In this document: positions 16,512-25,199 of the stretch, piece after piece
Layout: the number at the start of each line of letters is the position of its first letter
Numbering within the stretch: position 1 is the first letter of the stretch
NCBI RefSeq assembly: GCF_052180275.1
Contig: NZ_CP197465.1
Coordinates: forward strand, 4,402,001-4,466,000
Direction of reading: 5' to 3'
DNA length: 64,000 bases
From: Kumtagia sp052180275
Lineage (GTDB): Bacteria > Pseudomonadota > Alphaproteobacteria > Rhizobiales > Rhizobiaceae
Translations under genes and position numbers: made by a program
Notes under the pieces: model-generated
The model's database searches: none
Seen by the model: the letters and a program-made list of their open reading frames with translations, nothing else
Told to the model about the DNA's origin: nothing

Positions 16512-17828
16512 TCAGGCCCCGTTCGGCTTTTCCAGCCGCGACTTGACCACCAGCGGATGGATGAACGGGTCGAGCGCCTTCAGCGTCTTGTCGAGCGCGC
16601 CGCGCATGTCGTCCACCGTGGTCGCGCCGGCCGTGATCATCTCGCGGCGTGCATCGTCGTTGGTCAGCAGGTAGTTGACCGCGCCGGCCAGCATGTCCTT
16701 GTCGCGCACCAGCCGCGCCCCGCCGCTGTCGATCAGCCGCTGATAGGCATCGCGAAAGTTCTGGACGTTGCGGCCGGCCAATACCGCCGTTTCCAGCATC
16801 GCCGGCTCGATCGGGTTCTGCCCGCCCTCCGAGGTCAGCGAGCGGCCGACGAAGGCGATCTCGGTGAGCCTGAGATAGAGCCCCATCTCGCCGATCGTGT
16901 CGCCGAGCAATATGTCGGTGTCGGGTGCGATCTTGTCGCCGCGGGTGCGCCGCACCGTCTTCAGCCCCAGCGCCGAAAACTCCGCCAGCAGGGCCTGCGC
17001 CCGATCGGGATGGCGCGGCACGACGATCGTCAGCAGCCCCGGATGACGGGCGCGCAGCGCCAGATGCACCTCGCAGGCGAATTTCTCCTCGCCTTCATGT
17101 GTCGAGACGGCTGCCCAGGTCGGCCGCTTGCCGATCTGGGTTTTCAGGGCCGTCAGCACCGCCTCGTCGGCGGTGGGCGGTATCACGTCGACCTTGAGGT
17201 TGCCCGACACGGTGACGGGCCGGGCGCCCAGCGCCTGGAAGCGCTCGCCGTCGAGATCGGACTGGGCGACGACATGCGCCAGGTTCTCGAACAGCGCCTC
17301 GGCCAGGAACGGCCGCTTCTTCCACGACTTGAACGACCGGTCGGAGAGCCTTCCATTGACCAGCACCTGCGGAACCCGCCGTTCACCGAGTTCGAGGATG
17401 GTCATCGGCCAGATCTCGGACTCGGCGATGATCGCCAGGTCCGGCTCCCAATAGTCGAGGAAGCGGTCCACCGCCGGCTTCAGGTCGAGCGGCACATATT
17501 GGTGGATGACGGTCGCGCCGAACACCTCTTCGGCGACCTGTGCCGACGTCACCGTGCCGGTGGTCAGCACGACGTTGACGCCGTATCCCAGGATGCGCTG
17601 AACCAGCGGAGCGACGGCATTGGTTTCGCCGACACTCGCGGCATGCACCCAGATGATCGGGCCTGGCGGGCGCGGCTTGCTGGCATGGCCGTAGCGCTCG
17701 CGCCGGCGGGCGCGATCCTCCTTGCCGCGGCTGGTGCGCCAGGCGACATAGGTGCCGATCAGCGGATAGACAGCCGCGCCGGCGAGGCGGTAGGCCCGCA
17801 GCGTGGTTCGCGCCCAGCGTTCGCTCAT
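16512..17828 (-). CDS. waaA: 3-deoxy-D-manno-octulosonic acid (Kdo) transferase
   Basis: 438 residues, GT30 family. It adds Kdo residues from CMP-Kdo to lipid IVA. Features seen: an N-terminal membrane anchor with LAGAAVYPLIGTYVAWR, the WVHAASVGETNAVAPLV motif (about 56-72) with the conserved catalytic glutamate, the ESEIWPMTILEL strand (about 136), and the donor-side VGRSLTSEGGQNPIEPAML (about 330). The start overlaps the DUF374 stop by four bases (ATGA). The number of Kdo units added cannot be read from the sequence. Confidence 0.95.
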   Translation of the reverse strand: MSERWARTTLRAYRLAGAAVYPLIGTYVAWRTSRGKEDRARRRERYGHASKPRPPGPIIWVHAASVGETNAVAPLVQRILGYGVNVVLTTGTVTSAQVAEEVFGATVIHQYVPLDLKPAVDRFLDYWEPDLAIIAESEIWPMTILELGERRVPQVLVNGRLSDRSFKSWKKRPFLAEALFENLAHVVAQSDLDGERFQALGARPVTVSGNLKVDVIPPTADEAVLTALKTQIGKRPTWAAVSTHEGEEKFACEVHLALRARHPGLLTIVVPRHPDRAQALLAEFSALGLKTVRRTRGDKIAPDTDILLGDTIGEMGLYLRLTEIAFVGRSLTSEGGQNPIEPAMLETAVLAGRNVQNFRDAYQRLIDSGGARLVRDKDMLAGAVNYLLTNDDARREMITAGATTVDDMRGALDKTLKALDPFIHPLVVKSRLEKPNGA

Positions 17829-18613
17829 GCGCGGCGATCGACGATGCGGTAGACCCGTTCCGTCGCTTCGTTCAGCCCGTCCGTGATCTCCTGCCGCTTG
17901 CGCTCAAGCTCGGCGTCGTCGGCGTCGGCGGGCACCATGATCGGCTCGCCGACGATCATCGCACAGCGGCCGAAAGGCAGGTTGATGGTGGTCTTGTCCC
18001 AGGTCTTCTCCAGCACCTTGCGGCGGCTGGTGGTCATGGCGATCGGCACGACGGGGCGGCCGGAAAGCCGCGCCAGCGTCACGATGCCCATGCCGGCCTG
18101 GCGCGGCGTCCCATGCGGAATATCGGCGATCATGCAGACGTTGCTACCGGCATCCAGCGTCTTTTTCAGGGCAATGAGCGCCTGGGCGCCACCCTTGTCG
18201 CCCTTGCTCTTGCCGCCACGCCCGCCCGAACCGCGCACCGCCTCGAACCCGAATTTCTCCACCACGAGCGCGTTGAGCTCTGCGTCGGCGCTGCGCGACA
18301 CCATAGCCGCCAGCGGCTTGCCGCGGGGATAAAGCACCGGCGCCAGGAGATGCTGCCCATGCCAGATCGCCAGTATGGCTGGGGTCACCTTCTCATAGGA
18401 TTGCGCGGCATCACTCGATCCCTGCGCATAACGGTTGGTCGCGCGGACGAAACGCAACCCGCCGGCCAGAAGCGTCGCAAGCATGGACTTGGCGAGATCG
18501 GACTGCGCCAGCGGCTTGCGAATCCTTTGCCAGAAGCCTTTCATGCCCCCGGCGCGGCGCCGCTTTTTCTTCACCGTGTTAGCCGCCAGCGGCGCGAGCC
18601 GTGCGTCGCTCAT
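17825..18613 (-). CDS. DUF374 lysophospholipid-type acyltransferase, lipid A acyltransferase candidate
   Basis: 262 residues with one N-terminal hydrophobic segment. The conserved block AILAIWHGQHLLAPVL (about 78-93) holds the tryptophan-histidine pair of DUF374; further blocks are VSRSADAELNALVVEKFG, ADIPHGTPRQAGMGIV and RPVVPIAMTTSRR. DUF374 includes LpxJ, an acyltransferase that adds a secondary acyl chain to lipid A in epsilonproteobacteria. Here the gene sits between waaA and DUF4170 with overlapping codons on both sides, so an acylation step on Kdo-lipid A is a reasonable guess, not a demonstrated role. Confidence 0.88.
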   Translation of the reverse strand: MSDARLAPLAANTVKKKRRRAGGMKGFWQRIRKPLAQSDLAKSMLATLLAGGLRFVRATNRYAQGSSDAAQSYEKVTPAILAIWHGQHLLAPVLYPRGKPLAAMVSRSADAELNALVVEKFGFEAVRGSGGRGGKSKGDKGGAQALIALKKTLDAGSNVCMIADIPHGTPRQAGMGIVTLARLSGRPVVPIAMTTSRRKVLEKTWDKTTINLPFGRCAMIVGEPIMVPADADDAELERKRQEITDGLNEATERVYRIVDRRA

Positions 18614-18867
18614 CAGTCTTGGCCACCCTTGGCGCCGTCTTGCGGATCGAGCAGGCGATGCAGGTGGACGACGTAGTAACGCATATGCGCATTGTCGACG
18701 CTGGCCTGCGCCTTGCTTTTCCAGGCGGCAAGGGCCGAGGCGTAGTCGGGAAAAATGCCGACGATGTCGAGCTTGTCGAGATCGCGGAAATCGGTGGATT
18801 TGAGCGATTTCAGCTCGCCCCCGAAGACGAGGTGCAACAGCTGCTTCTTGCCGCCTTCTTCAGCCAT
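18613..18867 (-). CDS. DUF4170 protein
   Basis: 84 residues. The sequence runs KKQLLHLVFGGELKSLKS, DIVGIFPDYASALAAWKSKA, NAHMRYYVVHLHRLLDP, which is the complete DUF4170 domain. The domain is short, soluble and of unknown function, and in Rhizobiales it regularly lies between the inositol-phosphatase-family gene and the DUF374/waaA genes. Its stop codon shares a base with the DUF374 start, so its expression must be linked to lipid A synthesis. Confidence 0.9.
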   Translation of the reverse strand: MAEEGGKKQLLHLVFGGELKSLKSTDFRDLDKLDIVGIFPDYASALAAWKSKAQASVDNAHMRYYVVHLHRLLDPQDGAKGGQD

Positions 18868-18953
18868 GCGATGTTCCTGAGTCGTGAGCGAGGGTGCGCA
18901 TTGTCTAGAGGAATTCGTCGGAATTTTAAACTGATACGAATATGTCCGCCGGG

Positions 18954-19778
18954 CTACGCACCGGAAGCCGGACCGGCCTGCGACGCGATCACGTCCGCCA
19001 TGACGCCCAGCAACGCGCCGCTACCGGCGGCAAGCGCGCCGTGGCTGACGATCCTGCCCGCATAAGGCGGCTGCTCGCGCCTGTCGTTCAGCAGCGTGCC
19101 GCCCGCCTCGCGCAGGATCAGGTCGGCGGCGGCAAGATCCCAGTCATGGGCGTTGGGCTTAACGAAGGTGGCGTCCAGGCTGCCGTCGGCGATCATGGCG
19201 ATGCGATAGGCGAGCGAGGGTATGTAGCTCCGCCGCTCAAGCACGTCGCGCCAGCGCTGCGGCATCGCGTCGATCAGCGTCTTCGGTCCGCCGATCTCCG
19301 GCCGTTCACCGGGCCGGCGCACGCGCAGCCTCACACCGTTGCGCCAGGCCCCCTGCCCCTGCAGCGCCCAATAGACCTGGCCACGCGCCGGGCAGTCGAG
19401 AACGCCGGCAACCGACACGCCATTGTCCACGACGGCGACGCTGACGCACCAGATATCCTGGCCTTCGAGGAAGGCGCGCGTGCCGTCGATCGGATCGACC
19501 ACGAAGGTTCTGCGCGCATCCAGCCGCGCCGCCGAATCGGCGGTCTCCTCCGACAGCCAGCCATAGTCCGGCCGCGCCGCCAGCAAGGTCTCGCGCAGAT
19601 AGCGGTCGACCGCATAGTCGGCCTCGCTGACCGGCGAACTGCCGGCCTTCATCCAGACTTCCGGATCCTTGCGGAAGTAACGCATGGCGATTCGCCCGCC
19701 CTCGGCCGCGGCATCGCGCAAAAGGTCCAGGTCGGCCCGCAGGCCGGTATCTGCTTCGCGGATTTCAGCTTCCGGCAA
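18954..19778 (-). CDS. Inositol monophosphatase / 3'(2'),5'-bisphosphate nucleotidase (CysQ) family
   Basis: 274 residues. Metal-binding motifs of the family are intact: WLSEETADSA (Glu ligand, about 74), VVDPIDGTRAFLEG (about 92-105), and HDWDLAAADLILREAGG (about 210-226). Substrate specificity between PAP, inositol phosphate and sugar phosphates is not clear from these motifs. The gene overlaps the pmbA 3' end by 14 bases and precedes the DUF4170-lpxK block in the same direction. CysQ-like PAP removal is the usual annotation in rhizobia; here I keep the family name. Confidence 0.88.
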   Translation of the reverse strand: MPEAEIREADTGLRADLDLLRDAAAEGGRIAMRYFRKDPEVWMKAGSSPVSEADYAVDRYLRETLLAARPDYGWLSEETADSAARLDARRTFVVDPIDGTRAFLEGQDIWCVSVAVVDNGVSVAGVLDCPARGQVYWALQGQGAWRNGVRLRVRRPGERPEIGGPKTLIDAMPQRWRDVLERRSYIPSLAYRIAMIADGSLDATFVKPNAHDWDLAAADLILREAGGTLLNDRREQPPYAGRIVSHGALAAGSGALLGVMADVIASQAGPASGA

Positions 19779-21108
19779 GGGTCATGCCTTCGATGAGCAG
19801 CGTCGGCGCGGCCGTGCCGTAGTTGCGGTCGACATCGTCGGCCGGAACCAGGCGCAGGAACATGTCCTTGAGGTTCGAGGCGATCGTCACCTCCGAGACC
19901 GGATAGGTCAGTTCGCCATTCTCGATCCAGAAGCCGGAAGCCCCGCGGCTGTATTCGCCGGTAATCATGTTGACGCCCTGGCCGAAAACCTCGGTCACGT
20001 AGAAACCCGACTTCAGGCCGCCAATCAGCGCCTCCGGCGATTGGTCGCCGGGCTCGATCGACAAATTGGTCGAGCTTGGCGACACGGAAGAGCCGCTGCG
20101 CGAGCCGCGCCCGTTGGTGGTCAGCCCCAGTTCGCGGGCGGCGGAAGTCGACAGGAACCAGTGGTTCAGCACACCCTTGTCGACCATCGTCAGCGTCTGC
20201 CCGCCGACGCCTTCGCCGTCGAAGGGCCGCGAGGCCTGGCCGCGTCGGCGTGCCGGCTCGTCAATGACGGTGATCGCCGCCGACGCCACCTGCTTGCCCA
20301 TCATGTCGCGCAGGAAGCTGGTCTTGCGCGCCACCGAGGCGCCGTTGATCGCGCCGGCCAGATGGCCGGCAATGCCGCGCGCCACGCGCGGATCGAAAAT
20401 CACCGTCACCTCGCCAGTCTGCGCCTTGCGCGGATTGAGGCGGCGCACCGCCCGTTCGCCGGCGCTCCTGCCGATCGCTTCGGGCGAATCGAGATCGGCG
20501 AAATGCAAGCGCGAGGAATAGTCGTAGTCGCGCTCCATGCCGGTGCCCTCGCCGGCAATCACGCTTGCCGAGCGCGAGAAGCGCGAGCCGACATACTGGC
20601 CGAGGAATCCGTGCGAGGTCGCCAGCACCATGCCACCCAGTCCGGCGCTCGCGCCGCTGCCGGCGGAATTGGCAACTCCCGGCACAGCCAGCGCAGCTTC
20701 CTCGGCGGCCAGCGCGTGTTCCCTCAGCTTGTCGGCGGAGATGACCGTGGGGTCGTAAAGGTCGAGATCGCGCACCGTCTTCGCCAGCAGCGCAGGGTCC
20801 GCCAGCCCCTGGTACGGGTCTTCCGGCGAAACCCTGGCCATCGCCACCGCGCGTTCGGCAAGCACCTTTGGATCGGAAGCGGCTGTCGCCGACACGCTGG
20901 CCACGCGCTGGCCGACGAAGACGCGCAGCGACACGTCGTCGCCTTCCGAGGACTCGGTCGATTCGACCTTGCCGAGGCGCACCGAGACGCTGGTCGAGCG
21001 GCCGCGCACCGCCACTGCGTCAGCCGCATCCGCGCCGGCCGCCTTGGCGGCATCGACCAGGGCCGAGACGCGGTCGACCAGGCTGGCGGCTTCAGGGGTA
21101 GCGTCCAT
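19765..21108 (-). CDS. pmbA: TldD/PmbA family metalloprotease subunit
   Basis: 447 residues of the PmbA (TldE) class. The N-terminal half carries VRLGKVESTESSEGDDVSLRVFVGQR; the C-terminal half has the SSTNLSIEPG, GFYVTEVFGQGVNMITGEYSRGASG and GELTYPVSEVTIA segments typical of the family. The zinc HExxxH motif belongs to the TldD partner, and none is expected here. PmbA/TldD process some ribosomally made peptides and the CcdA antitoxin in E. coli. The gene opens the minus-strand envelope block, a linkage that is common in Rhizobiales though its meaning is unknown. Confidence 0.93.
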   Translation of the reverse strand: MDATPEAASLVDRVSALVDAAKAAGADAADAVAVRGRSTSVSVRLGKVESTESSEGDDVSLRVFVGQRVASVSATAASDPKVLAERAVAMARVSPEDPYQGLADPALLAKTVRDLDLYDPTVISADKLREHALAAEEAALAVPGVANSAGSGASAGLGGMVLATSHGFLGQYVGSRFSRSASVIAGEGTGMERDYDYSSRLHFADLDSPEAIGRSAGERAVRRLNPRKAQTGEVTVIFDPRVARGIAGHLAGAINGASVARKTSFLRDMMGKQVASAAITVIDEPARRRGQASRPFDGEGVGGQTLTMVDKGVLNHWFLSTSAARELGLTTNGRGSRSGSSVSPSSTNLSIEPGDQSPEALIGGLKSGFYVTEVFGQGVNMITGEYSRGASGFWIENGELTYPVSEVTIASNLKDMFLRLVPADDVDRNYGTAAPTLLIEGMTLAGS

Positions 21109-21229
21109 GCGGCGATCAGGCTTTCTCTGTTATACGCTGCACCATCTATTGTTCCGGCCCGGCTTGTGCAATGGCTTGCGGCAGCACGCCGCCCCTTTGG
21201 CGGTTCCCGAAGCATTCGAGAATGACATC

Positions 21230-21646
21230 ATGACCCCTTTCCATCTCGCCTTTCCCGTCCGCGACCTCGACGAGACCCGCGCCTTCTATGGCGAAGTCCT
21301 CGGCTGCGCGATCGGCCGCTCCTCCGAGACGTGGGTGGATTTCGATCTGTTCGGCCATCAGATGTCGGCGCATCTGCGGCCGACGCTCACCGCCGCCGAT
21401 GCCGACGGCAAGGTCGACGGAAAGCTCGTTCCCATCCCGCATTTCGGCGCGGTGCTGCTGATGGACGACTGGAAGAAGCTCGCCGAACGCCTGCAGGCCG
21501 AGCCCGGCATCGACTGGCTGGAACGGCCGATGATCCGCTTCGCCGGCGAACCCGGCGAGCAGGCGACGCTGTTCATCCGCGACCCCTCGGGCAACGCGCT
21601 CGAATTCAAGGGTTTTGCCTCGCTCGAGCAGGTGTTCGCGCACTGA
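21230..21646 (+). CDS. VOC (glyoxalase/dioxygenase fold) protein
   Basis: 138 residues from ATG 21230. A complete single-domain VOC protein with FHLAFPVRDLDETRAFYGEVLG (first metal-side strand), HFGAVLLMDDWKKLAERL, and TLFIRDPSGNALEFKGF (end-strand glutamate). The first His, mid-strand His and last Glu of the metal site are present (FHLAF, PHFGA, LEFKG). The substrate is unknown: dioxygenase-like and glyoxalase-like members look alike at this level. It is divergent from pmbA and 30 bases upstream of the MATE gene, which may share the transcript. Confidence 0.85.
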   Translation: MTPFHLAFPVRDLDETRAFYGEVLGCAIGRSSETWVDFDLFGHQMSAHLRPTLTAADADGKVDGKLVPIPHFGAVLLMDDWKKLAERLQAEPGIDWLERPMIRFAGEPGEQATLFIRDPSGNALEFKGFASLEQVFAH

Positions 21647-21676
21647 GCGAACCGTCACGACAATCGGCGTGATGCC

Positions 21677-23038
21677 ATGACCGTCCAATCCAAGCCGGCG
21701 CCTGTCGCGAAATTCACGACCGGCTCGACGCTGCGTCACGTCATTGTCATGACCGCGACTGGCTCCGTCGGCCTTGTCTCCATCTTCGTTGTCGATGCGC
21801 TCAACCTCTTCTACATCTCCCTGCTCGGGGTGGAGGAACTGGCGGCGGCGATCGGCTTCGCGTCGACGCTGCTGTTCTTCACCATCTCCGTCGCCATCGG
21901 TTTCACCATCGCCTGCAGCGCCGTCGTGTCGCGCTGTCTCGGCCGCGGCAGCCGGGAGGAAGCGGCGCGCATGGGCGGTGCCTCGCTGGTCTTCATGGCG
22001 GCCACGACGACGCTGCTGATGATCGCCGTTTGGCCCTTCCTCGGCAATTTGGTGGCGCTCATGGGCGCACGCGGCGAGACGCTGGACCTCTCGACGCGCT
22101 TCCTGCAAATCGTCTTCCCGTCGACGCCGATCCTCGCGCTCGGCATGTGCACCACCGGCATCCTGCGCGGCTGCGGCGACGCGCGCCGCGCCATGTATGT
22201 CACGCTGGGCAGCGGCCTTGCGGCAGCGGTGCTCGACCCGATCTTCATCTTCGGTTTCGACCTCGGCCTCGACGGCGCGGCGATCTCGACGGTGCTGGTG
22301 CGCTTCGTCATGCTGGCGATCGGCATCCACGGCGCGCACCATGTCCACCGCCTGGTGCGCCTGCCGGACTGGGCGCGGCTCAGGGAGGCCTCGCGGCCGT
22401 TCTTCGCGATCGGCCTGCCCGCCGTGCTCACCCAGATCGCCACGCCGGTCGGCAACACCTTCGTCACCGTCGAGATGGCGGCCTTCGGCGACCAGGCGGT
22501 CGCAGGCTGGGCGATCATCGGCCGCATCCTGCCGGTCGCGTTTGGCGTCGTCTTCGCCCTATCGGGTGCGGTCGGGCCGATCCTCGGCCAGAACTTCGGC
22601 GCGCGAAAATACGACCGGCTCTTCACGACCATGCGCGACAGCCTTCTCGTCACCATCGTCTACGTCGCCGTGATGTGGGCGCTGCTGGCCATTTTCGCCG
22701 AACCGATCGCCGGGCTGTTCCAGGCCAGGGGCTTGTCGCGCGAACTGATCGTCTTCTTCTGCCACATCGCCGCCGGCAGCTTCCTGTTCAACGGCGCGCT
22801 GTTCGTGGCGAGCGCGGCCTTCAACAATCTCGGCTACCCGACCTATTCCACCGTCTTCAACTGGGGCCGCTCGACGCTGGGGGTCATCCCCTTCGTCTGG
22901 GTCGGCGCGTGGTATTATGGCGCGCATGGCGTGGTGGCGGGCTGGGGCCTCGGCGCCGTGGTGTTTGGCATCGCGTCGGTGATCGTCTGCTTCCGCGTAT
23001 TGAGAAAGCTCGCCGCGAAGGCTCCCGCTTCCAGTTAA
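21677..23038 (+). CDS. MATE family efflux transporter
   Basis: 453 residues with about twelve hydrophobic helices in two halves. The MATE pattern is seen in ISLLGVEELAAAIGFASTLL (TM1-2), CTTGILRGCGDARRAMYV (end of first half), TPVGNTFVTVEMAAFGDQAVAGWAI (TM7-8) and FALSGAVGPILGQNFGARKYDR. It exports a cationic drug, metabolite or siderophore in exchange for Na+ or H+; the coupling ion and substrate cannot be read. It may be co-transcribed with the VOC gene. Confidence 0.93.
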   Translation: MTVQSKPAPVAKFTTGSTLRHVIVMTATGSVGLVSIFVVDALNLFYISLLGVEELAAAIGFASTLLFFTISVAIGFTIACSAVVSRCLGRGSREEAARMGGASLVFMAATTTLLMIAVWPFLGNLVALMGARGETLDLSTRFLQIVFPSTPILALGMCTTGILRGCGDARRAMYVTLGSGLAAAVLDPIFIFGFDLGLDGAAISTVLVRFVMLAIGIHGAHHVHRLVRLPDWARLREASRPFFAIGLPAVLTQIATPVGNTFVTVEMAAFGDQAVAGWAIIGRILPVAFGVVFALSGAVGPILGQNFGARKYDRLFTTMRDSLLVTIVYVAVMWALLAIFAEPIAGLFQARGLSRELIVFFCHIAAGSFLFNGALFVASAAFNNLGYPTYSTVFNWGRSTLGVIPFVWVGAWYYGAHGVVAGWGLGAVVFGIASVIVCFRVLRKLAAKAPASS

Positions 23039-23123
23039 GGGATGCACCCATCCTGTGAGGCGGCCCGAATACGATAGCGGACGCTTGCGGTGGGACAGCA
23101 AGTCGAGCCTGGAACCGTCGGCC

Positions 23124-23720
23124 TCAGACCTGGGCTTCGACCCATTCGACGACATCGGCGCCGACCTGCCCGAAGGCCCGGTCGAGGCCGCGCACATAGG
23201 CGTCGTTGCCTTCGCCGGATATGGGCGAGGAGGCGCGGAACACTTTCGAGGCGCGCACCGTGCCGTTGCGGTCGTTGAGCAGGCGGACGTAGAATTCGAC
23301 CTCGGCATGCGTGCCGCCGCCGACCCGCACCTCGAAGGCGCGGATCTCGGTGACGACCTGGTAATCGATGGCGAGCCCCTCGCCCGGTGTGCCGACGCCG
23401 CCGAAGCCGCCGGCCGTCTGGAACGATTGTGCGAGTTTCGCCTGCACGACCAGCGGCAGGCGGTCGGCCCATTGCGCGCCCTTGAGGAACTGGATGGCGC
23501 CGGGGCCGGTCTTGATGACGATGTTCTGACCGTCCAGCGCCTTCAGCGCCCCCGGCTCGGCGATCAGGATCTGCCCGCCATGGCGGCCGCGCGCCGCCGG
23601 CGCATCGGGTGCGGAGAGGTCATAGGTGTCGAGCGCCGGCGTTCCGCCGCCAAGCAGGGCGCAGCCGCCGAGCGACAGGGCGAGCAGCAGACACGCTGAT
23701 GACAGGCTGAGATGCTTCAC
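23124..23720 (-). CDS. ABC-type transport auxiliary lipoprotein of the Mce/Mla-type operon
   Basis: 198 residues starting at GTG 23720 (codons read VKHLSLSSACLLLALSL). Lipobox LSLGGC puts the lipid on Cys 20. The mature domain has TYDLSAPDAP, ILIAEPGALKALDGQNI, WADRLPLVVQAKLAQSFQ and EIRAFEVRVGGG.HAEVEFY, the pattern of the ABC-type transport auxiliary (PqiC-like) lipoproteins. Such proteins sit on the inner leaflet of the outer membrane and complete lipid-moving Mce systems. It is the last gene of the mlaE-mlaF-mlaD series, 91 bases after the MCE gene. Confidence 0.88.
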   Translation of the reverse strand: MKHLSLSSACLLLALSLGGCALLGGGTPALDTYDLSAPDAPAARGRHGGQILIAEPGALKALDGQNIVIKTGPGAIQFLKGAQWADRLPLVVQAKLAQSFQTAGGFGGVGTPGEGLAIDYQVVTEIRAFEVRVGGGTHAEVEFYVRLLNDRNGTVRASKVFRASSPISGEGNDAYVRGLDRAFGQVGADVVEWVEAQV

Positions 23721-23811
23721 GGAAAACGCAACCCGCTCGCTTGAATGCTCGATGAAACCTCGGGCGATCCCCAGGCGCCCTCAACTTTCTTGCGGTGCCG
23801 CCGCACAGGAG

Positions 23812-25185
23812 TCAACGCCGCGCACGCCCGTCATACTGGCGAACCGTGCCATCTCCACCGGTAATGATGCGCTGCGGGTTGCGCTCGAGGTCGGTGACCG
23901 CCCGCTCGATGCGGTTGATCGAGCGCCGCCCGTCCTGGATCAGCGCCTCGGCGTCGCGCAGCCCCTGCCCCGAGAACCGCGCCAGCCCGTCGGTGATCAC
24001 GCCGAGCTTCGAATTCAGCGTGTCGGCCACCTGCTTGAAGCCCTTCAGCGTGTCGTTGGCGTTGGTGATCAGGCTGGACGCATTGTCCGACCCCAGCAGC
24101 GCATCGACCTTGGCGAGCACGCCGTCGACCCGCACCGAGGCCTGGTTCAGCCGGCGCATCAGTTCCGACGCATCGCTGATCATCTGGTCGATCTGCTCGG
24201 ATTTGTTGGAGAATTTTTCCGTAACCTTGGCGATGTCGGCGGCCGCGCTGTTGGCCGAGCGGCTCGCCTGCTCGATATTGGAAAGCGCGCTGCGCACCTT
24301 GGCCGGATCGACGCCGTCCAGCACGCCGTCCACCTTGCCGAGCGTCACCTGCGCCCCCTTGGCGAAATCGTTGATCGTCGCCACAGTCTGGCGCACCTCG
24401 CGCACCGTGTCGTCGAACTGGGCGCTGGTCTTGGCGAGATCGGCGGTGAACTTGTCGACGTTCTCGACCACCGTCTGCACCTTCTTCGGGTCGACCGCCT
24501 TCAAGATGTCCTCGGCCGCCTTCAGCGTTCCGTCCAGTTTTCCCGAAACGCCGGCCAGTTCGCCGGAGAGCTTCGAGACGCTGTCCAGGAACTTGTCGAC
24601 CCCGTCCGAATTGCGCGCCAGCGCGCCAGAGAATTTCTCGACATTCTGCACCGTCTGGGTCAGCGGTCCCCTTGCTTCCTTGGTAAAGCCTTCCAGTTCG
24701 CCGAGCACATTGTCGGCGCGCTTGAAGATGTCCTGCGCCTTTTCCAGAAGGTTGGTCACCGCCGAGGGATCGGCGTTGATCTCCGCGATGGTGCCGTTGG
24801 CCTCCGCCTCGTCGAGCAGGTTCTGCTCGTCCGCGTCCGAGCCCTTGATCTCGATGTTGGCCTGTCCGGTCAACCCGGCAATGCCGATGACGGCGGTGGT
24901 CGACCGGGTGATCGGCGTCAGGCGGCCCACCTCGGTGTCGGCAATCGCAACCGTCGGATTGCTGGTGTCGATGTAGACGCGGGTGACGTCGCCGACCTTG
25001 ACGCCGTTGAAAAGCACCGCGCTGCCCCGCGTCAGGCCCGATGCGGACCCCGGAATGCGGATGCGCAATTGCGCCGTCTCGCCCCGGTCGCCAATCGCCG
25101 CCGTCCAATAGATGAAGGCGAAGGCGGCGAGGATCGCCACCAGGGTGAAGACGCCGACGACAATGTAATTTGCTCTGGTTTCCAT
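23812..25185 (-). CDS. MlaD-type MCE-domain protein
   Basis: 457 residues. One N-terminal membrane helix (ANYIVVGVFTLVAILAAFAFIYW) is followed by a single MCE domain (about 40-120: LTRGSAVLFNGVKVGDVTRVYI, AVIGIAGLTGQANIEIKG) and a long helical tail rich in K/D/S heptads (about 150-440). The tail is expected to form the needle-like hexameric coiled-coil tunnel seen in PqiB-like and YebT-like proteins, longer than E. coli MlaD (183 residues). It carries lipid between permease and outer membrane. Confidence 0.9.
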   Translation of the reverse strand: METRANYIVVGVFTLVAILAAFAFIYWTAAIGDRGETAQLRIRIPGSASGLTRGSAVLFNGVKVGDVTRVYIDTSNPTVAIADTEVGRLTPITRSTTAVIGIAGLTGQANIEIKGSDADEQNLLDEAEANGTIAEINADPSAVTNLLEKAQDIFKRADNVLGELEGFTKEARGPLTQTVQNVEKFSGALARNSDGVDKFLDSVSKLSGELAGVSGKLDGTLKAAEDILKAVDPKKVQTVVENVDKFTADLAKTSAQFDDTVREVRQTVATINDFAKGAQVTLGKVDGVLDGVDPAKVRSALSNIEQASRSANSAAADIAKVTEKFSNKSEQIDQMISDASELMRRLNQASVRVDGVLAKVDALLGSDNASSLITNANDTLKGFKQVADTLNSKLGVITDGLARFSGQGLRDAEALIQDGRRSINRIERAVTDLERNPQRIITGGDGTVRQYDGRARR

Positions 25186-25199
25186 CGATGTCCGTAATT

